Shown: positions 30,204 through 39,109 of the stretch, piece after piece | Numbering within the stretch: the first letter of the stretch is position 1 | How the letters are laid out: each line of letters opens with the position of its first letter | Assembly (NCBI RefSeq): GCF_040779325.2 | Contig: NZ_JBFONT020000001.1 | Span: 124,001 to 188,000, forward strand | Length of the DNA: 64,000 bases | From: Aestuariibius violaceus | Lineage (GTDB): Bacteria; Pseudomonadota; Alphaproteobacteria; Rhodobacterales; Rhodobacteraceae | Reading direction: 5' to 3' | Notes under the pieces: generated by a model | Databases searched by the model: none | Told to the model about the DNA's origin: nothing | Seen by the model: only the letters and a program-made list of their open reading frames with translations | Translations under genes and position numbers: made by a program

Positions 30204-31811
30204 ATGACCCCCGCCACCGACCTCTCCCTCGCCCTCGACCTCCTCGCCCTCGATCCCAAGGGCCTCGGCGGCCTCCACCTGATTGCCCGCCCCGGCCCGG
30301 CCCGCGACGCAGCCGAAGCGGCCATCCAAACCCGCTTCCCCAGTATCCGCCGCCTCCTGCCCGAGGCTGACGACACCGCGCTATTCGGCGGTCTCGACCT
30401 GTCCCAGACCCTCGCCACCGGCACCATCGCGCACAGCGCGGGGCTCCTCGCATCCGCGCCCGCCCTCCTCCTCCCGGGCGCCGAGCGCCTCACCCCCGGC
30501 CGCGCCGTGCGCATCGCCCAGCGCCTCGATACCGACGACGCCCCGCTTCTCATCGCCATCGACGAAAGCCTGCCCGACGAGGACGGACCGCCCTCGGCCC
30601 TCACCGACCGGCTCGCCTTCCGTATCGACCTCACCGACACCCGTCTGGACCCGCTCCCCGACCCGGCCAAGCCCCCCAAGGCCAACCAACCAAAGATCCC
30701 GCCCGAGGCGATCACCACCCTGTCCCAGCTCTGTCTCGACCTCGGGATCGACAGCCTCCGCGCGCCGCTCTTCGCGCTCCGCACGGCCCGCGCCCTCGCC
30801 ATGTCGCAAGGCCGTCCGGAAATCGACGAAGACGATCTGGCCGAGGCCATCCGCCTGACCCTCACCCACCGGATCACGCGCCTGCCCGAGCCACCACAAC
30901 CTGAACCGGAACAGGACCAGCAGGACCCGACGCCCCCCAGCGACAGCACCCCGCTCGACCTCCCGCAGGAGCTCTTGCTCGAGGCCATCCGCGCGACGCT
31001 CCCGCCCGACCTGCTCGCCCGCCTGCAATCCCCCAAGACCAAGCGCGCCAAGGGCACCGGTTCCGGCGCGCGCAGCAAAGGCAACCGCCGCGGCCGTCCG
31101 CTGCCCCCGCGCCGGGGCCGTCCCGACGGCCGCTCCCGGATCGACGTCACCGCCACCCTCACCGCCGCCGCCCCGTGGCAAAAGCTCCGCCCCGGTGACG
31201 GGCTCCAGATCCGCCCCTCGGACCTCCGCCTCAAACGCTACGAGTCGAAATCCGACCGCCTCCTCCTCTTCGCCGTCGACGCCTCCGGCTCCGCCGCGCT
31301 GGCCCGCCTGGCCGAGGCGAAAGGCGCCATCGAACTGCTCCTGGGCGAGGCCTATGCCCGCCGCGACCACGTCGCCCTGATCGCCTTCCGCCGCGACACC
31401 GCCGAGCTCCTGCTGCCCCCCACACGGTCGCTCGTCCAGACCAAGCGCCGCCTCGCCGCGCTCCCCGGTGGCGGCGGCACGCCGCTGGCCTCAGGCCTCG
31501 AGGCCGCCCTCACGCTCGCCAGACAAACCAAGGGCCGCGGCCTCACCCCCAGCCTGATCCTGCTGACCGACGGTCGCGCGAACATCGCCCTCGACGGCAC
31601 CGCCGACCGCACCCAAGCGGCCGAGGATGCCCAGCGCCTGGCCCGCGCCTGCCGGGCAGACGGCCTCGACGCCCTCGTCATCGACACCGGCAACCGCCCG
31701 GAACCCGCGCTCAAGACGCTCGCGCAGATGATGGACGCGCCCTACCTGCCGCTGCCCCGCGCTGACGCGAAACGCCTGTCCGACGCGATCACCAGCGCGA
31801 TGGACAGCTGA
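30204..31811 (+). CDS. bchD: Magnesium chelatase subunit D
   Basis: BchD bridges the BchI ring and BchH in Mg-chelatase. The 535-aa protein has an N-terminal AAA-like half without an intact Walker A, which is normal for BchD (the segment near residue 29 reads ARPGPARDAAE). A Pro/Glu/Asp-rich linker spans about 228-252 (PEPPQPEPEQDQQDP), and a C-terminal von Willebrand A domain has the MIDAS DASGS at about 359-363. The basic stretch RGRPLPPRRGRPDGRSR (about 297-312) precedes it. ATG at 30204; bchO begins immediately after its stop. It is 535 aa, close to Rhodobacter BchD. Confidence 0.95.
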   Translation: MTPATDLSLALDLLALDPKGLGGLHLIARPGPARDAAEAAIQTRFPSIRRLLPEADDTALFGGLDLSQTLATGTIAHSAGLLASAPALLLPGAERLTPGRAVRIAQRLDTDDAPLLIAIDESLPDEDGPPSALTDRLAFRIDLTDTRLDPLPDPAKPPKANQPKIPPEAITTLSQLCLDLGIDSLRAPLFALRTARALAMSQGRPEIDEDDLAEAIRLTLTHRITRLPEPPQPEPEQDQQDPTPPSDSTPLDLPQELLLEAIRATLPPDLLARLQSPKTKRAKGTGSGARSKGNRRGRPLPPRRGRPDGRSRIDVTATLTAAAPWQKLRPGDGLQIRPSDLRLKRYESKSDRLLLFAVDASGSAALARLAEAKGAIELLLGEAYARRDHVALIAFRRDTAELLLPPTRSLVQTKRRLAALPGGGGTPLASGLEAALTLARQTKGRGLTPSLILLTDGRANIALDGTADRTQAAEDAQRLARACRADGLDALVIDTGNRPEPALKTLAQMMDAPYLPLPRADAKRLSDAITSAMDS

Positions 31812-32681
31812 ATGCGCTGGCCCAAGGACGCGACCGACTGGCCGCTCACCGACCATTCCCGCATCGTCCAAAGCCCGCCCCACCGCTGGCACGTGCAAGA
31901 GGCGGGCACAGGCCCCCTCCTCCTCCTGCTCCACGGCGCGGGCGGCGCGACCCAAAGCTGGCGCAATCTCTTCCCGCTGCTGGCCGAAACCCACCGCGTC
32001 GTCGCCATTGACCTGCCGGGCCAGGGCTTCACCCAGCTCGGCGCGCGCCAACGCTGCGGGCTCCCCCCCATGGCGCAAGACATCGCCACGCTCTGCGCCC
32101 ATGAAGGGTGGGAACCTGCGGCCTATATCGGCCACTCCGCCGGGGCCGTCCTTGCCCTGCAACTGACGCTCCTTAACCCCGAGGCCAGGGTGATCGGCAT
32201 CAACGCCGCCCTCGGCAAGTTCGACGGCGTCGCGGGCTGGCTCTTCCCCGCGATGGCCAAGATGCTGGCGCTCACCCCCTTCGTCCCCGACCTTTTCGCC
32301 GCAACCGCAGGCACACCCGGCACCGTCCGCCGCCTGATCGAAGGCACCGGGTCGCAGATCGGCGACACCGGCATCGCCCTCTACAAGCGCCTCATCACCG
32401 ACCGCGACCATGTCGACGCGACGCTCGCCATGATGTCCCAGTGGGAGCTTGACGATCTCCTCGCAGCCCTCCCCAGCCACCCGGCCCACGTCACCCTGAT
32501 CGCGGGCGCCAACGACCGTACCGTGCCGCCGGCCATCTCGGAACGTGCCGCGGCCCAGCTGCCGCACGCCACGCTCCACATCCTCGAACATCTCGGCCAC
32601 CTCGCGCATGAGGAAGACGCCGCGACCATCGCCAAACTTATCCGCGACGCCCTAGCGCCTGACCCTGCGGCCCCTACCTAA
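31812..32681 (+). CDS. bchO: Alpha/beta hydrolase, Mg-chelatase-associated BchO
   Basis: The 289-aa protein is an alpha/beta hydrolase with an oxyanion-loop LLLHGAGGATQSWRNLFPLL and the nucleophile elbow GHSAG (Ser109). The acid and histidine lie near NDRTVP and GHLAHEE at the C-terminus. Its start abuts the bchD stop (TGA-ATG), which fixes it in the Mg-chelatase operon. BchO is conserved next to bchID in purple bacteria. Its role in Mg insertion is suspected and not proven. It is the last gene of crtA-bchI-bchD-bchO. Confidence 0.93.
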   Translation: MRWPKDATDWPLTDHSRIVQSPPHRWHVQEAGTGPLLLLLHGAGGATQSWRNLFPLLAETHRVVAIDLPGQGFTQLGARQRCGLPPMAQDIATLCAHEGWEPAAYIGHSAGAVLALQLTLLNPEARVIGINAALGKFDGVAGWLFPAMAKMLALTPFVPDLFAATAGTPGTVRRLIEGTGSQIGDTGIALYKRLITDRDHVDATLAMMSQWELDDLLAALPSHPAHVTLIAGANDRTVPPAISERAAAQLPHATLHILEHLGHLAHEEDAATIAKLIRDALAPDPAAPT

Positions 32682-32708
32682 GGGTCATCCGCAGCGCAGG
32701 AGCCGCAA

Positions 32709-33647
32709 ATGCCCCACTGGCCCGACATCCCCTATCCCCGTTTCGCCGAGACCGGCAAAGCGCTTCATATGTGGAGCCAGATCGTCGGCAAGCTCCGCAT
32801 CCGCCTCACGCCGTGGCTCAACCATTCCTGGCACGCGACCTTCTACGTCAACGGCCGCGGCCTCACGTCCTCGCTGATGCACGGAGAGACCAAGAGCTTC
32901 GAAACCCAGTTCGACTTCCGCGACCACGCGCTCCATATCGACTGCACCGACGGATCCCGCCGCACGATCGCACTCAAGACCATGTCCGTCGCCGATTTCC
33001 ACGCACAGTTCCTCGCGGCCTTGGGTAGCCTCGGCGCCCCGACAAACCTGCACCACGCCCCGAACGAAATCCCCGATCCCGTCCCGTTCAAGGACCAGAC
33101 CGACACGCTCACCTACGACCCCGACGCCGCCCACGACTTCTGGCAGGCCCTCGTCGCCATCGACGCCGTCTTCGGCGAATTCCGCACCGGGTTCCTCGGC
33201 AAATCCACCCTGCCGCATCTCTTCTGGGGCAGCTTCGACTTCGCCGTCACCCGCTTCTCCGGCCGCCCCGCGCCCACCCATCCCGGCGGCTTCCCCGCGC
33301 TGCCGGACGAGATCACGCGCGAGGCCTATTCGCACGAGGTTCACTCCGCCGGGTTCTGGCCCGGCGGCAACGGCGCGGACGAGGCGATGTTCTACGCCTA
33401 CGCCTATCCCACCCCCGACGGCTTCGCCGACGCCACGGTCGCCCCCGACGCCGCGTTCTTCGATCAGAACCTCGGTGAATTCCTCCTTCCCTACGACGCC
33501 GTCCGGACGGCCTCGAGCCCCCGCGAAACGCTCCTCGCCTTCCTGCAATCGACCTATGACGCCGCCGCCGATCTGGGCAAATGGGACCGCGCCGCGCTCG
33601 ACTGTTCCCTCGGCAGCCCGGGCGCGCCGCGGCCAGTGACAAACTGA
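32709..33647 (+). CDS. DUF5996 family protein
   Basis: The 312-aa protein starts WPDIPYPRFAETGKALHMWSQIVGKLRIRLTPWLNHSWHATFYVNGRGLTSS and contains FWGSFDFAVTRFSGRPAP and SHEVHSAGFWPGGNGADEAMFYAYAYPTP, the hallmarks of DUF5996. It has no signal peptide or membrane segment. Function is unknown. It lies 27 bp after bchO on the same strand and has its own ribosome binding site (GGAG). Readthrough from the bch operon is possible but not needed. Confidence 0.9.
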   Translation: MPHWPDIPYPRFAETGKALHMWSQIVGKLRIRLTPWLNHSWHATFYVNGRGLTSSLMHGETKSFETQFDFRDHALHIDCTDGSRRTIALKTMSVADFHAQFLAALGSLGAPTNLHHAPNEIPDPVPFKDQTDTLTYDPDAAHDFWQALVAIDAVFGEFRTGFLGKSTLPHLFWGSFDFAVTRFSGRPAPTHPGGFPALPDEITREAYSHEVHSAGFWPGGNGADEAMFYAYAYPTPDGFADATVAPDAAFFDQNLGEFLLPYDAVRTASSPRETLLAFLQSTYDAAADLGKWDRAALDCSLGSPGAPRPVTN

Positions 33648-33670
33648 TCCGAACCGTCTAGTCGGGCGCC

Positions 33671-34273
33671 ATGCCCGCCTCGACCAAACCGCCCCGTGCC
33701 TGGCAACGAATGCTCTCCGGCCGCCGCCTCGACCTCCTCGACCCAACGCCGGTGGACATCGAGATCGAAGATATCGCCCACGGCCTCGCCTTCGTCGCCC
33801 GCTGGAACGGCCAGACCCACGGCGATCACCCTTATTCCGTGGCCGAACACTCCTTGCTGGTCGAGGCGCTCTACCGGCGCCTCTACCCCGCGATCCCGGC
33901 CAAATGGCAGCTCGCCGCGCTGCTTCACGACGCGCCGGAATACGTGATCGGCGACATGATCTCGCCGGTCAAAGCCGCCGTCGGCCCCGATTACGGCGCG
34001 CTCGACGACCGGCTGACGGCCGCGATACACATCCGCTTCGGCCTGCCCGCGAAATTGCCCCAGCAGATCAAGCGCGGCATCAAGCGGGCCGACCGCATCT
34101 CCGCCTGGCTCGAGGCCACCCAGATCGCGGGCTTCACCGCGCGCGAGGCCGACAAGTTCTTCGGCAAGCCCGACCCGAAACATATCGAGGGCCTCTCCAT
34201 CGTCCTCCGCCCCCCGGCCGAGGTCCGCGCCGCCTATACAGACCGGCACGAAAAGCTGCTTGCGGCCTGCTAG
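33671..34273 (+). CDS. HD-domain hydrolase (YfbR-like 5'-nucleotidase family)
   Basis: The 200-aa protein has the HD metal motif arrangement HSLLVEALYRRLYPAIPAKWQLAALLHDAPEYVIGDMISPVK (HD in LLHDAPE). The YfbR-type architecture suggests hydrolysis of 5'-deoxynucleotides or related phosphates. The N-terminus (RRLDLLDPTPVDIEIEDIAHGLAFVARWNGQTHG) is typical of this subfamily. It follows the DUF5996 gene by 23 bp and is likely cotranscribed. It ends just before a REP-rich gap. The substrate is not determined. Confidence 0.87.
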   Translation: MPASTKPPRAWQRMLSGRRLDLLDPTPVDIEIEDIAHGLAFVARWNGQTHGDHPYSVAEHSLLVEALYRRLYPAIPAKWQLAALLHDAPEYVIGDMISPVKAAVGPDYGALDDRLTAAIHIRFGLPAKLPQQIKRGIKRADRISAWLEATQIAGFTAREADKFFGKPDPKHIEGLSIVLRPPAEVRAAYTDRHEKLLAAC

Positions 34274-34311
34274 TCTCCAGGCCATCTCGCGCAACATCGT
34301 CCACCTGTCAG

Positions 34312-34360
34312 GCCCGGCGGCACCGCCGGGCCGCGCCCGACCCTCCCCCCGGGAGGGCGC
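34312..34360 (+). repeat. REP-like element R5
   Basis: The element contains GCCCGGCGGC/GCCGGGC, CGCGCCCGACCC, CTCCCC/GGGAGG and GGGCGC, with the same layout as R2 and R3. A partial core (GGGTCGGGCGCGGCCC) occurs at about 34440-34460 in the same 293-bp gap between the HD and GNAT genes. No gene is seen in this gap. Confidence 0.65.
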
Positions 34361-34566
34361 ATGGCGATGTCATTCGCAGCTCGCCCGACATGGATGCTTT
34401 GGGGCGACCGCGTCGACCATATCGGGGTTGCGCCCACCCAGGGTCGGGCGCGGCCCTCACCGCCCAGTTCCCGCGAAAGAATGGCCCGCTGAACCCATCA
34501 GCACCGTCTGGCGCCCCACGCGACCCCACGCTACCGTCCCCCCAAATCACCCAGACGAGCCGCTCC

Positions 34567-35043
34567 ATGACCGATCTCACTGTCCGCCCGATGCAAGCCG
34601 AAGACCTCCCCGCGCTCCTCGATCTCTTCAACCATACCGTCCGCCTCGGCGGCACCACCGCCCACGAGGACGAGATGGACGAGGCCGAGTTCCGTGCCCA
34701 CTATTTCGAAGATCCCGACATCGCCTACACAGTCCTCCAAGGCGACCGCCCCGTCGGTTTCCAGGCGCTCTTCCAGCGCGAACCCGGCCTCTACTCCATC
34801 GGCAGCTTCACCGACCAGCGCGACCCCGTCCGCGGTGCCGGTGCCGCCCTTTTCGCCGCCACACGCGACGCCGCGAAAGAGGCCGGCGGCCACACCATCC
34901 TGGCTCAGATCCGCGCCGACAACGTCCCGGGCCTTGCCTATTATTCCAAGATGGGTTTCGCGGATACCGACCTCCTCCCCGCCATGCCGCTGAAGGACGG
35001 CACCCCGATGGATCGCGTCGTCAAGACCCTTCCGCTGACATGA
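34567..35043 (+). CDS. GNAT-family N-acetyltransferase
   Basis: The 158-aa protein starts LTVRPMQAEDLPALLDLFNHTVRLGGTTAHE. The acetyl-CoA loop is RGAGAALF in DPVRGAGAALFAATRDAAKEAGG, followed by ILAQIRADNVPGLAYYSKMGF, the conserved end of the fold. The target amine is unknown. The ATG at 34567 stands after a repeat-containing gap of about 290 bp. A 34-codon frame follows with ATGA overlap. Confidence 0.88.
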   Translation: MTDLTVRPMQAEDLPALLDLFNHTVRLGGTTAHEDEMDEAEFRAHYFEDPDIAYTVLQGDRPVGFQALFQREPGLYSIGSFTDQRDPVRGAGAALFAATRDAAKEAGGHTILAQIRADNVPGLAYYSKMGFADTDLLPAMPLKDGTPMDRVVKTLPLT

Positions 35044-35144
35044 CCTTCGCCGACCGGATGGTCAGGCTCTACGACGATGTCACCGTGGCCCGCCCCGATC
35101 TGCGCTGCGTCGGCCCGGGGCCGCTGACCTCGCCGCCAACCTGA
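35040..35144 (+). CDS. Very short ORF (34 aa) overlapping the acetyltransferase stop
   Basis: The frame MTFADRMVRLYDDVTVARPDLRCVGPGPLTSPPT begins in an ATGA overlap with the acetyltransferase stop. Its length and Pro-rich end suggest the start of a gene that was truncated, or a chance frame. No family can be assigned. Confidence 0.2.
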   Translation: MTFADRMVRLYDDVTVARPDLRCVGPGPLTSPPT

Positions 35145-35291
35145 TATTTCCGGGAAGATATAAGCCCGGACCTATGGATCCGTGCGACCCATAAGCGAAG
35201 ACCGATGCGTTGGCCCCCTCTGGATGCTCACAAGATGGCCGGTACCCCTGCAAAACAAGGCCGTCCGCAGAATCCCGCCCGGAAGCGATGT

Positions 35292-35329
35292 CCGACAATA
35301 AGCTGACGGAAAGCCGACCAAATGCCGAC
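35292..35329 (-). repeat. 11-bp-periodic GTCGG array B (minus strand)
   Basis: On the plus strand the units read CCGAC at 35292, 35314 and 35325 and CTGAC at 35303, exactly 11 bp apart. It lies in the gap between the convergent acetyltransferase and regA genes. The flanks on the minus strand resemble array C (GGCC before it; ACATC after the last GTCGG). No gene is seen in 35145-35337. Confidence 0.8.
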
Positions 35330-35337
35330 AGGCCGAT

Positions 35338-35886
35338 TTACCGTGGAGACCGCTTCGCCAGGATCCGCTGCAGCGTCCGCCTGTGCATGTTCAACCGCCG
35401 CGCCGTCTCCGACACGTTCCGGTCGCACAGCTCATAGACCCGCTGGATATGCTCCCACCGCACCCGGTCGGCACTCATCGGATTTTCCGGCGGCGGCGGC
35501 AGCTCTCCCCCCGGCGCCAGCAGCGCATTCATGACGTCGGAGGCATCGGCAGGCTTTGCCAGATAATCCGTGGCCCCCATCTTGACGGCAGCCACCGCAG
35601 TCGTGATGGCGCCATACCCGGTCAGCACAACGACGCGACTGTCCGGCCGCCGGTCACGCAAAGTTTCCACCACGTCCAGGCCGTTTCCGTCGCCCAAACG
35701 CAAATCCACCACGGCATAGGCCGGGGGCCGCGCGGTCGATACCGCCTTTCCGGCGGCGACGCTTTCCGCGGTTTCCACCTCGAACCCGCGCTTTTCCATC
35801 GCCTTTGCCAGGCGTTTCACAAACGGCTCGTCATCGTCGACGAGCAGCAGGGACCTGTCTTCCCCGATCTCTGCAAGCTCAACCAT
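35338..35886 (-). CDS. regA: Redox response regulator RegA/PrrA/ActR
   Basis: RegA activates or represses photosynthesis, CO2 fixation, nitrogen fixation and respiration genes when phosphorylated by RegB. The 182-aa protein has a receiver domain with the phosphoacceptor Asp61 (VVDLRLGDGNGLDVVETL), a proline linker GGELPPPPENPMS, and a Fis-type helix-turn-helix near the end (CDRNVSETARRLNMHRRTLQRILAKRSPR). That C-terminal segment is nearly invariant in RegA homologues. It is divergent from regB with about 140 bp between starts. The usual senC/hvrA genes are absent here. Confidence 0.96.
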   Translation of the reverse strand: MVELAEIGEDRSLLLVDDDEPFVKRLAKAMEKRGFEVETAESVAAGKAVSTARPPAYAVVDLRLGDGNGLDVVETLRDRRPDSRVVVLTGYGAITTAVAAVKMGATDYLAKPADASDVMNALLAPGGELPPPPENPMSADRVRWEHIQRVYELCDRNVSETARRLNMHRRTLQRILAKRSPR

Positions 35887-36026
35887 CTCAGAACCTCATA
35901 CATCTGTTTTCTGAGCAACATTTAGGCCGCACTGTCCCTCCGTCCACCTCTGGCACCATGTCGCATTCTCGTGAGCCCGCCCTATGGTTATCACGTCAAA
36001 TCGTCGCAAAAGAACCGAATGATCCC

Positions 36027-37385
36027 ATGAGCGCAGCACTCGACCTCCCCAGTGGCGGCCTGCCAGCAAGATGGATCCGCCTCCACACCCTGATCATCCT
36101 GCGCTGGTTCGCGATCGGCGGACAAATGGCAGCGATATTAGTGGCTTGGGGGCTCTACGACCTCGATATCCATATCGGGCTCTGCCTCGCGGCCGTGGGT
36201 CTCGGCGCTGTGGCGAACCTCGCCGTCATGGTTGTTTATCCCGACAACAAACGCCTGTCGGGGCGCGAGGCGGTGTCGCTCCTGCTTTTCGATATCGTGC
36301 AACTGGCGATCCTGCTTTTCCTCACCGGCGGCCTGCACAATCCGTTCGCCGTCCTGATGCTCGCCCCCGTGACCATCGCCGCAACCTTCTTGCGGTTGCG
36401 CCAGACGATCCTCCTCGGCCTCGTCGCGATCTTGCTCCTGACCCTTGTCGCGCAGATCAATCTGCCCATCGTAAGGGCAAATGGTGCGCCTCTCGAAATC
36501 CCGCCGCTCTCTGTCTTCGGCTTCTGGCTGGCCCTCGTGATCGGCGTTGTTTTCCTTGGCCTTTATGCCCACCGCATCACCTCCGAGATGCGCAACATGT
36601 CCGAGGCGCTGACCGCCACCCAGCTGGCCCTCGCCCGCGAACAGAAGCTCACCGATCTGGGCGGTGTCGTCGCTGCGGCCGCCCACGAACTCGGCACACC
36701 GCTCGCCACGATCAAACTCGTCAGCTCCGAACTGATTGAAGAGCTTGAGGATCGTCCCGACCTCAAGGAGGACGCCGCCCTGATCCGCCAGCAGGCCGAC
36801 CGTTGCCGCGACATCCTGCGGTCCATGGGGCGGGCCGGAAAGGACGATCTGCACCTGCACCGCGCCCCCCTGGAAACTGTGGTGCGCGAAGCGGCGGAAC
36901 CTCACCTGAGCCGCGGGAAATCCGTCTGGATCGCCGCCTGGTCCGACAATGACGAGGCGCGCCAGCCGACCATCGAAAGGCGGCCAGAGATCATCCACGG
37001 CCTGCGCAACCTGATTCAGAACGCGGTCGATTTCGCCGCCGAGGCGGTCCGCATCGAGGTTGTCTGGGACGCATCTCAGATCACCATCCGGATCAGCGAT
37101 GACGGCACGGGCTTTCCCTCTCAGGTACTGTCGCGGATCGGCGACCCTTTCGTCGGGCGGCGGCGGACCGGCGCGCGTCCGGGATATGACGGAATGGGGC
37201 TGGGCCTGTTCATCGCCAAGACGCTGCTGGAACGCTCGGGCGCCACGCTGCATTTCGCAAACTCAACCAAGGGTGACGGCCTCGGCGGCGCGGAAGTCGA
37301 CGTCGCCTGGCCCCGCGAAAAGATTGAAGCATTGTCCGACGGCGTCGACGATGCCCTTGGAGAAAACCGGCTAATCGTTGCCTAA
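36027..37385 (+). CDS. regB: Redox sensor histidine kinase RegB/PrrB
   Basis: RegB is a membrane histidine kinase that senses redox state and phosphorylates RegA. From the ATG at 36027 it has 452 aa, about six transmembrane segments in the first 185 residues, and the quinone/redox box GGLHNPF (101-107). The H-box AAAAHELGTPLATIKLVSSEL contains His220. The redox-active cysteine is conserved as Cys260 in QADRCRDILRSMGRAGKDD. N- and G-boxes (LIQNAVDFA and GMGLGLFIAKTLLERSG) complete the kinase. An upstream in-frame ATG at 35958 exists, but homologues support 36027. Confidence 0.96.
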   Translation: MSAALDLPSGGLPARWIRLHTLIILRWFAIGGQMAAILVAWGLYDLDIHIGLCLAAVGLGAVANLAVMVVYPDNKRLSGREAVSLLLFDIVQLAILLFLTGGLHNPFAVLMLAPVTIAATFLRLRQTILLGLVAILLLTLVAQINLPIVRANGAPLEIPPLSVFGFWLALVIGVVFLGLYAHRITSEMRNMSEALTATQLALAREQKLTDLGGVVAAAAHELGTPLATIKLVSSELIEELEDRPDLKEDAALIRQQADRCRDILRSMGRAGKDDLHLHRAPLETVVREAAEPHLSRGKSVWIAAWSDNDEARQPTIERRPEIIHGLRNLIQNAVDFAAEAVRIEVVWDASQITIRISDDGTGFPSQVLSRIGDPFVGRRRTGARPGYDGMGLGLFIAKTLLERSGATLHFANSTKGDGLGGAEVDVAWPREKIEALSDGVDDALGENRLIVA

Positions 37386-37488
37386 CCGCACCAACCATTT
37401 AAGGCTTTTCGGTTAACGTCTGTTTAACCATATTCCCGGACTGTGACTCGCCAGATACAACCATGCCGTGTCTGACGGGAGTGCCGAA

Positions 37489-39069
37489 ATGCTTGATCTC
37501 ACACCGCTCACCATCGGGCTGACGATCGCTGGCGCGTCTTTTTTCAGTCTTTGCCTGGTTATCGCGGTGCTCGTCATCGACAAACGGCGCATGCCCCGGA
37601 TCGGCACCATCAAGCGGCCGCCCCCCGACGCAATCGTGCTTCTGTTCGATGGCGACGCCCTCGCCGACGCCACCCCCCAGGCCCGCGCGCTCCTCGGACC
37701 ACCCCGCGCCGGCCGCAGCGATCTTGACCGGTTTCTTGAAGCGATGGCGGGGCATTTCCCCGGGCTCCGCGACGCACTCAGCGATCTCGATACCTCGAAC
37801 CGCGTCCGCGTCGACTGCACCGACCGCGCGCTGTCCAGTGGGATCCTTGCCGAAAACTGCCGCGGCACACTCCGGATTGAGGTGCTGCCAGAGAGTCATA
37901 CCGCCACCGACATGTCGCTCCAGCATGCAACCGCACAGAAAGAGGTCGAAATCCTGCGCGGTATCGCCGAAGACGCCCCGCAGCTCATCTGGAAGGAAGA
38001 CAAGCGCGGCAACATTACCTGGGCCAACGCGTCCTATCTCGATATCGCAGACCGTCTGGATGGACACCTGGGCGCCTGGCCGCCGCCTCGCCTCTTCAAG
38101 GCGCTGTCCGCCATCGGCACGGCCAGTGCCGTGTCTCGCAAGCGTCTGTCTGTCGACCTGCCGGACGGGGGCGACCCGCTCTGGTTTGACGTCGTGGCGC
38201 TTGATCGTGGATCGGAGGTGCTGTTCGTCGCCGAAGATGCAGGCCCACTTGTCAAGGCCGAGACGGCGCAACAGAATTTCATCCAGACCCTTTCCAAGAC
38301 ATTCGCCCACCTGCCCACGGGCCTTGCCGTCTTCGACAGGAACCGTCGGCTGGTGCTCTTCAACCCGGCGCTCCACGACCTTACCGGGCTGCCGGTTAGT
38401 TTCCTCGCGACCCGCCCTTCGCTTCACGGCTTTCTCGACCGGCTGCGCGAGGCGCGCGTCCTGCCGGAGCCCAAGGATTACAAAAGCTGGCGTGAGGCTG
38501 TGACCTCCATGGAACACGCCGCAAGCTCGGGTACTTACGAGGAAAACTGGACCCTGCCCGAAGGCCAGACCTACAAGGTCACCGGCCGACCCCATCCAGA
38601 CGGCGCGGTCGCCTTCCTGATCGAGGATATCTCCGCCGATATCTCGCTCACCCGGCGTTTCCGCTCGCAGATCGACATGGGGCAGTCCGTCATCGACGCC
38701 CAGCGGGATGCGATCGCCGTCTTCTCTCCGACCGGCGTGATGACGCTCTCCAACAGCGCCTTTGCCGAGCTCTGGGATATCGCCGACAGCGAAACGGTGG
38801 CTGAGGTCACGGCGATCGAGGCAACCCGTGACATGCAGATCCGCTGCCTGCCGACACCGGCTTGGGGAGACCTGCGGGATTTCGTCGGGACTTTCGGTGA
38901 GCGCAGCGAATGGACCGCCCCGATCCATCTGAAAGACGGCCGCATTTTCGAGCTTCGCTGCTCTCCCATCGCGGGCGGGGCGACGCTGTGCACCTTCGAA
39001 CGGCTCGGCATCGAAGGCACCGCGCTGCCCCACGCGCCATCGCTGGATACCGTCGCGGCACATGCGTGA
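37489..39069 (+). CDS. PAS-domain protein with N-terminal membrane anchor, no kinase domain
   Basis: The 526-aa protein starts with a transmembrane helix (LDLTPLTIGLTIAGASFFSLCLVIAVLVI). At least three PAS-like segments follow: EDAPQLIWKEDKRGNITWANASYLDIADR, FAHLPTGLAVFDRNRRLVLFNPALHDLTGLP and DAQRDAIAVFSPTGVMTLSNSAFAELWDI. No DHp/HATPase region follows, so it looks like a sensor half without its transmitter. The start at 37489 has GGGAG 7 nt upstream. It lies between regB and tsaE on the same strand. It may signal by contact with another kinase, which is inference. Confidence 0.8.
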   Translation: MLDLTPLTIGLTIAGASFFSLCLVIAVLVIDKRRMPRIGTIKRPPPDAIVLLFDGDALADATPQARALLGPPRAGRSDLDRFLEAMAGHFPGLRDALSDLDTSNRVRVDCTDRALSSGILAENCRGTLRIEVLPESHTATDMSLQHATAQKEVEILRGIAEDAPQLIWKEDKRGNITWANASYLDIADRLDGHLGAWPPPRLFKALSAIGTASAVSRKRLSVDLPDGGDPLWFDVVALDRGSEVLFVAEDAGPLVKAETAQQNFIQTLSKTFAHLPTGLAVFDRNRRLVLFNPALHDLTGLPVSFLATRPSLHGFLDRLREARVLPEPKDYKSWREAVTSMEHAASSGTYEENWTLPEGQTYKVTGRPHPDGAVAFLIEDISADISLTRRFRSQIDMGQSVIDAQRDAIAVFSPTGVMTLSNSAFAELWDIADSETVAEVTAIEATRDMQIRCLPTPAWGDLRDFVGTFGERSEWTAPIHLKDGRIFELRCSPIAGGATLCTFERLGIEGTALPHAPSLDTVAAHA

Positions 39070-39109
39070 TTGATCTTGCGGGGCAGGCGCGCAAGCGTAT
39101 GCTCCCACC

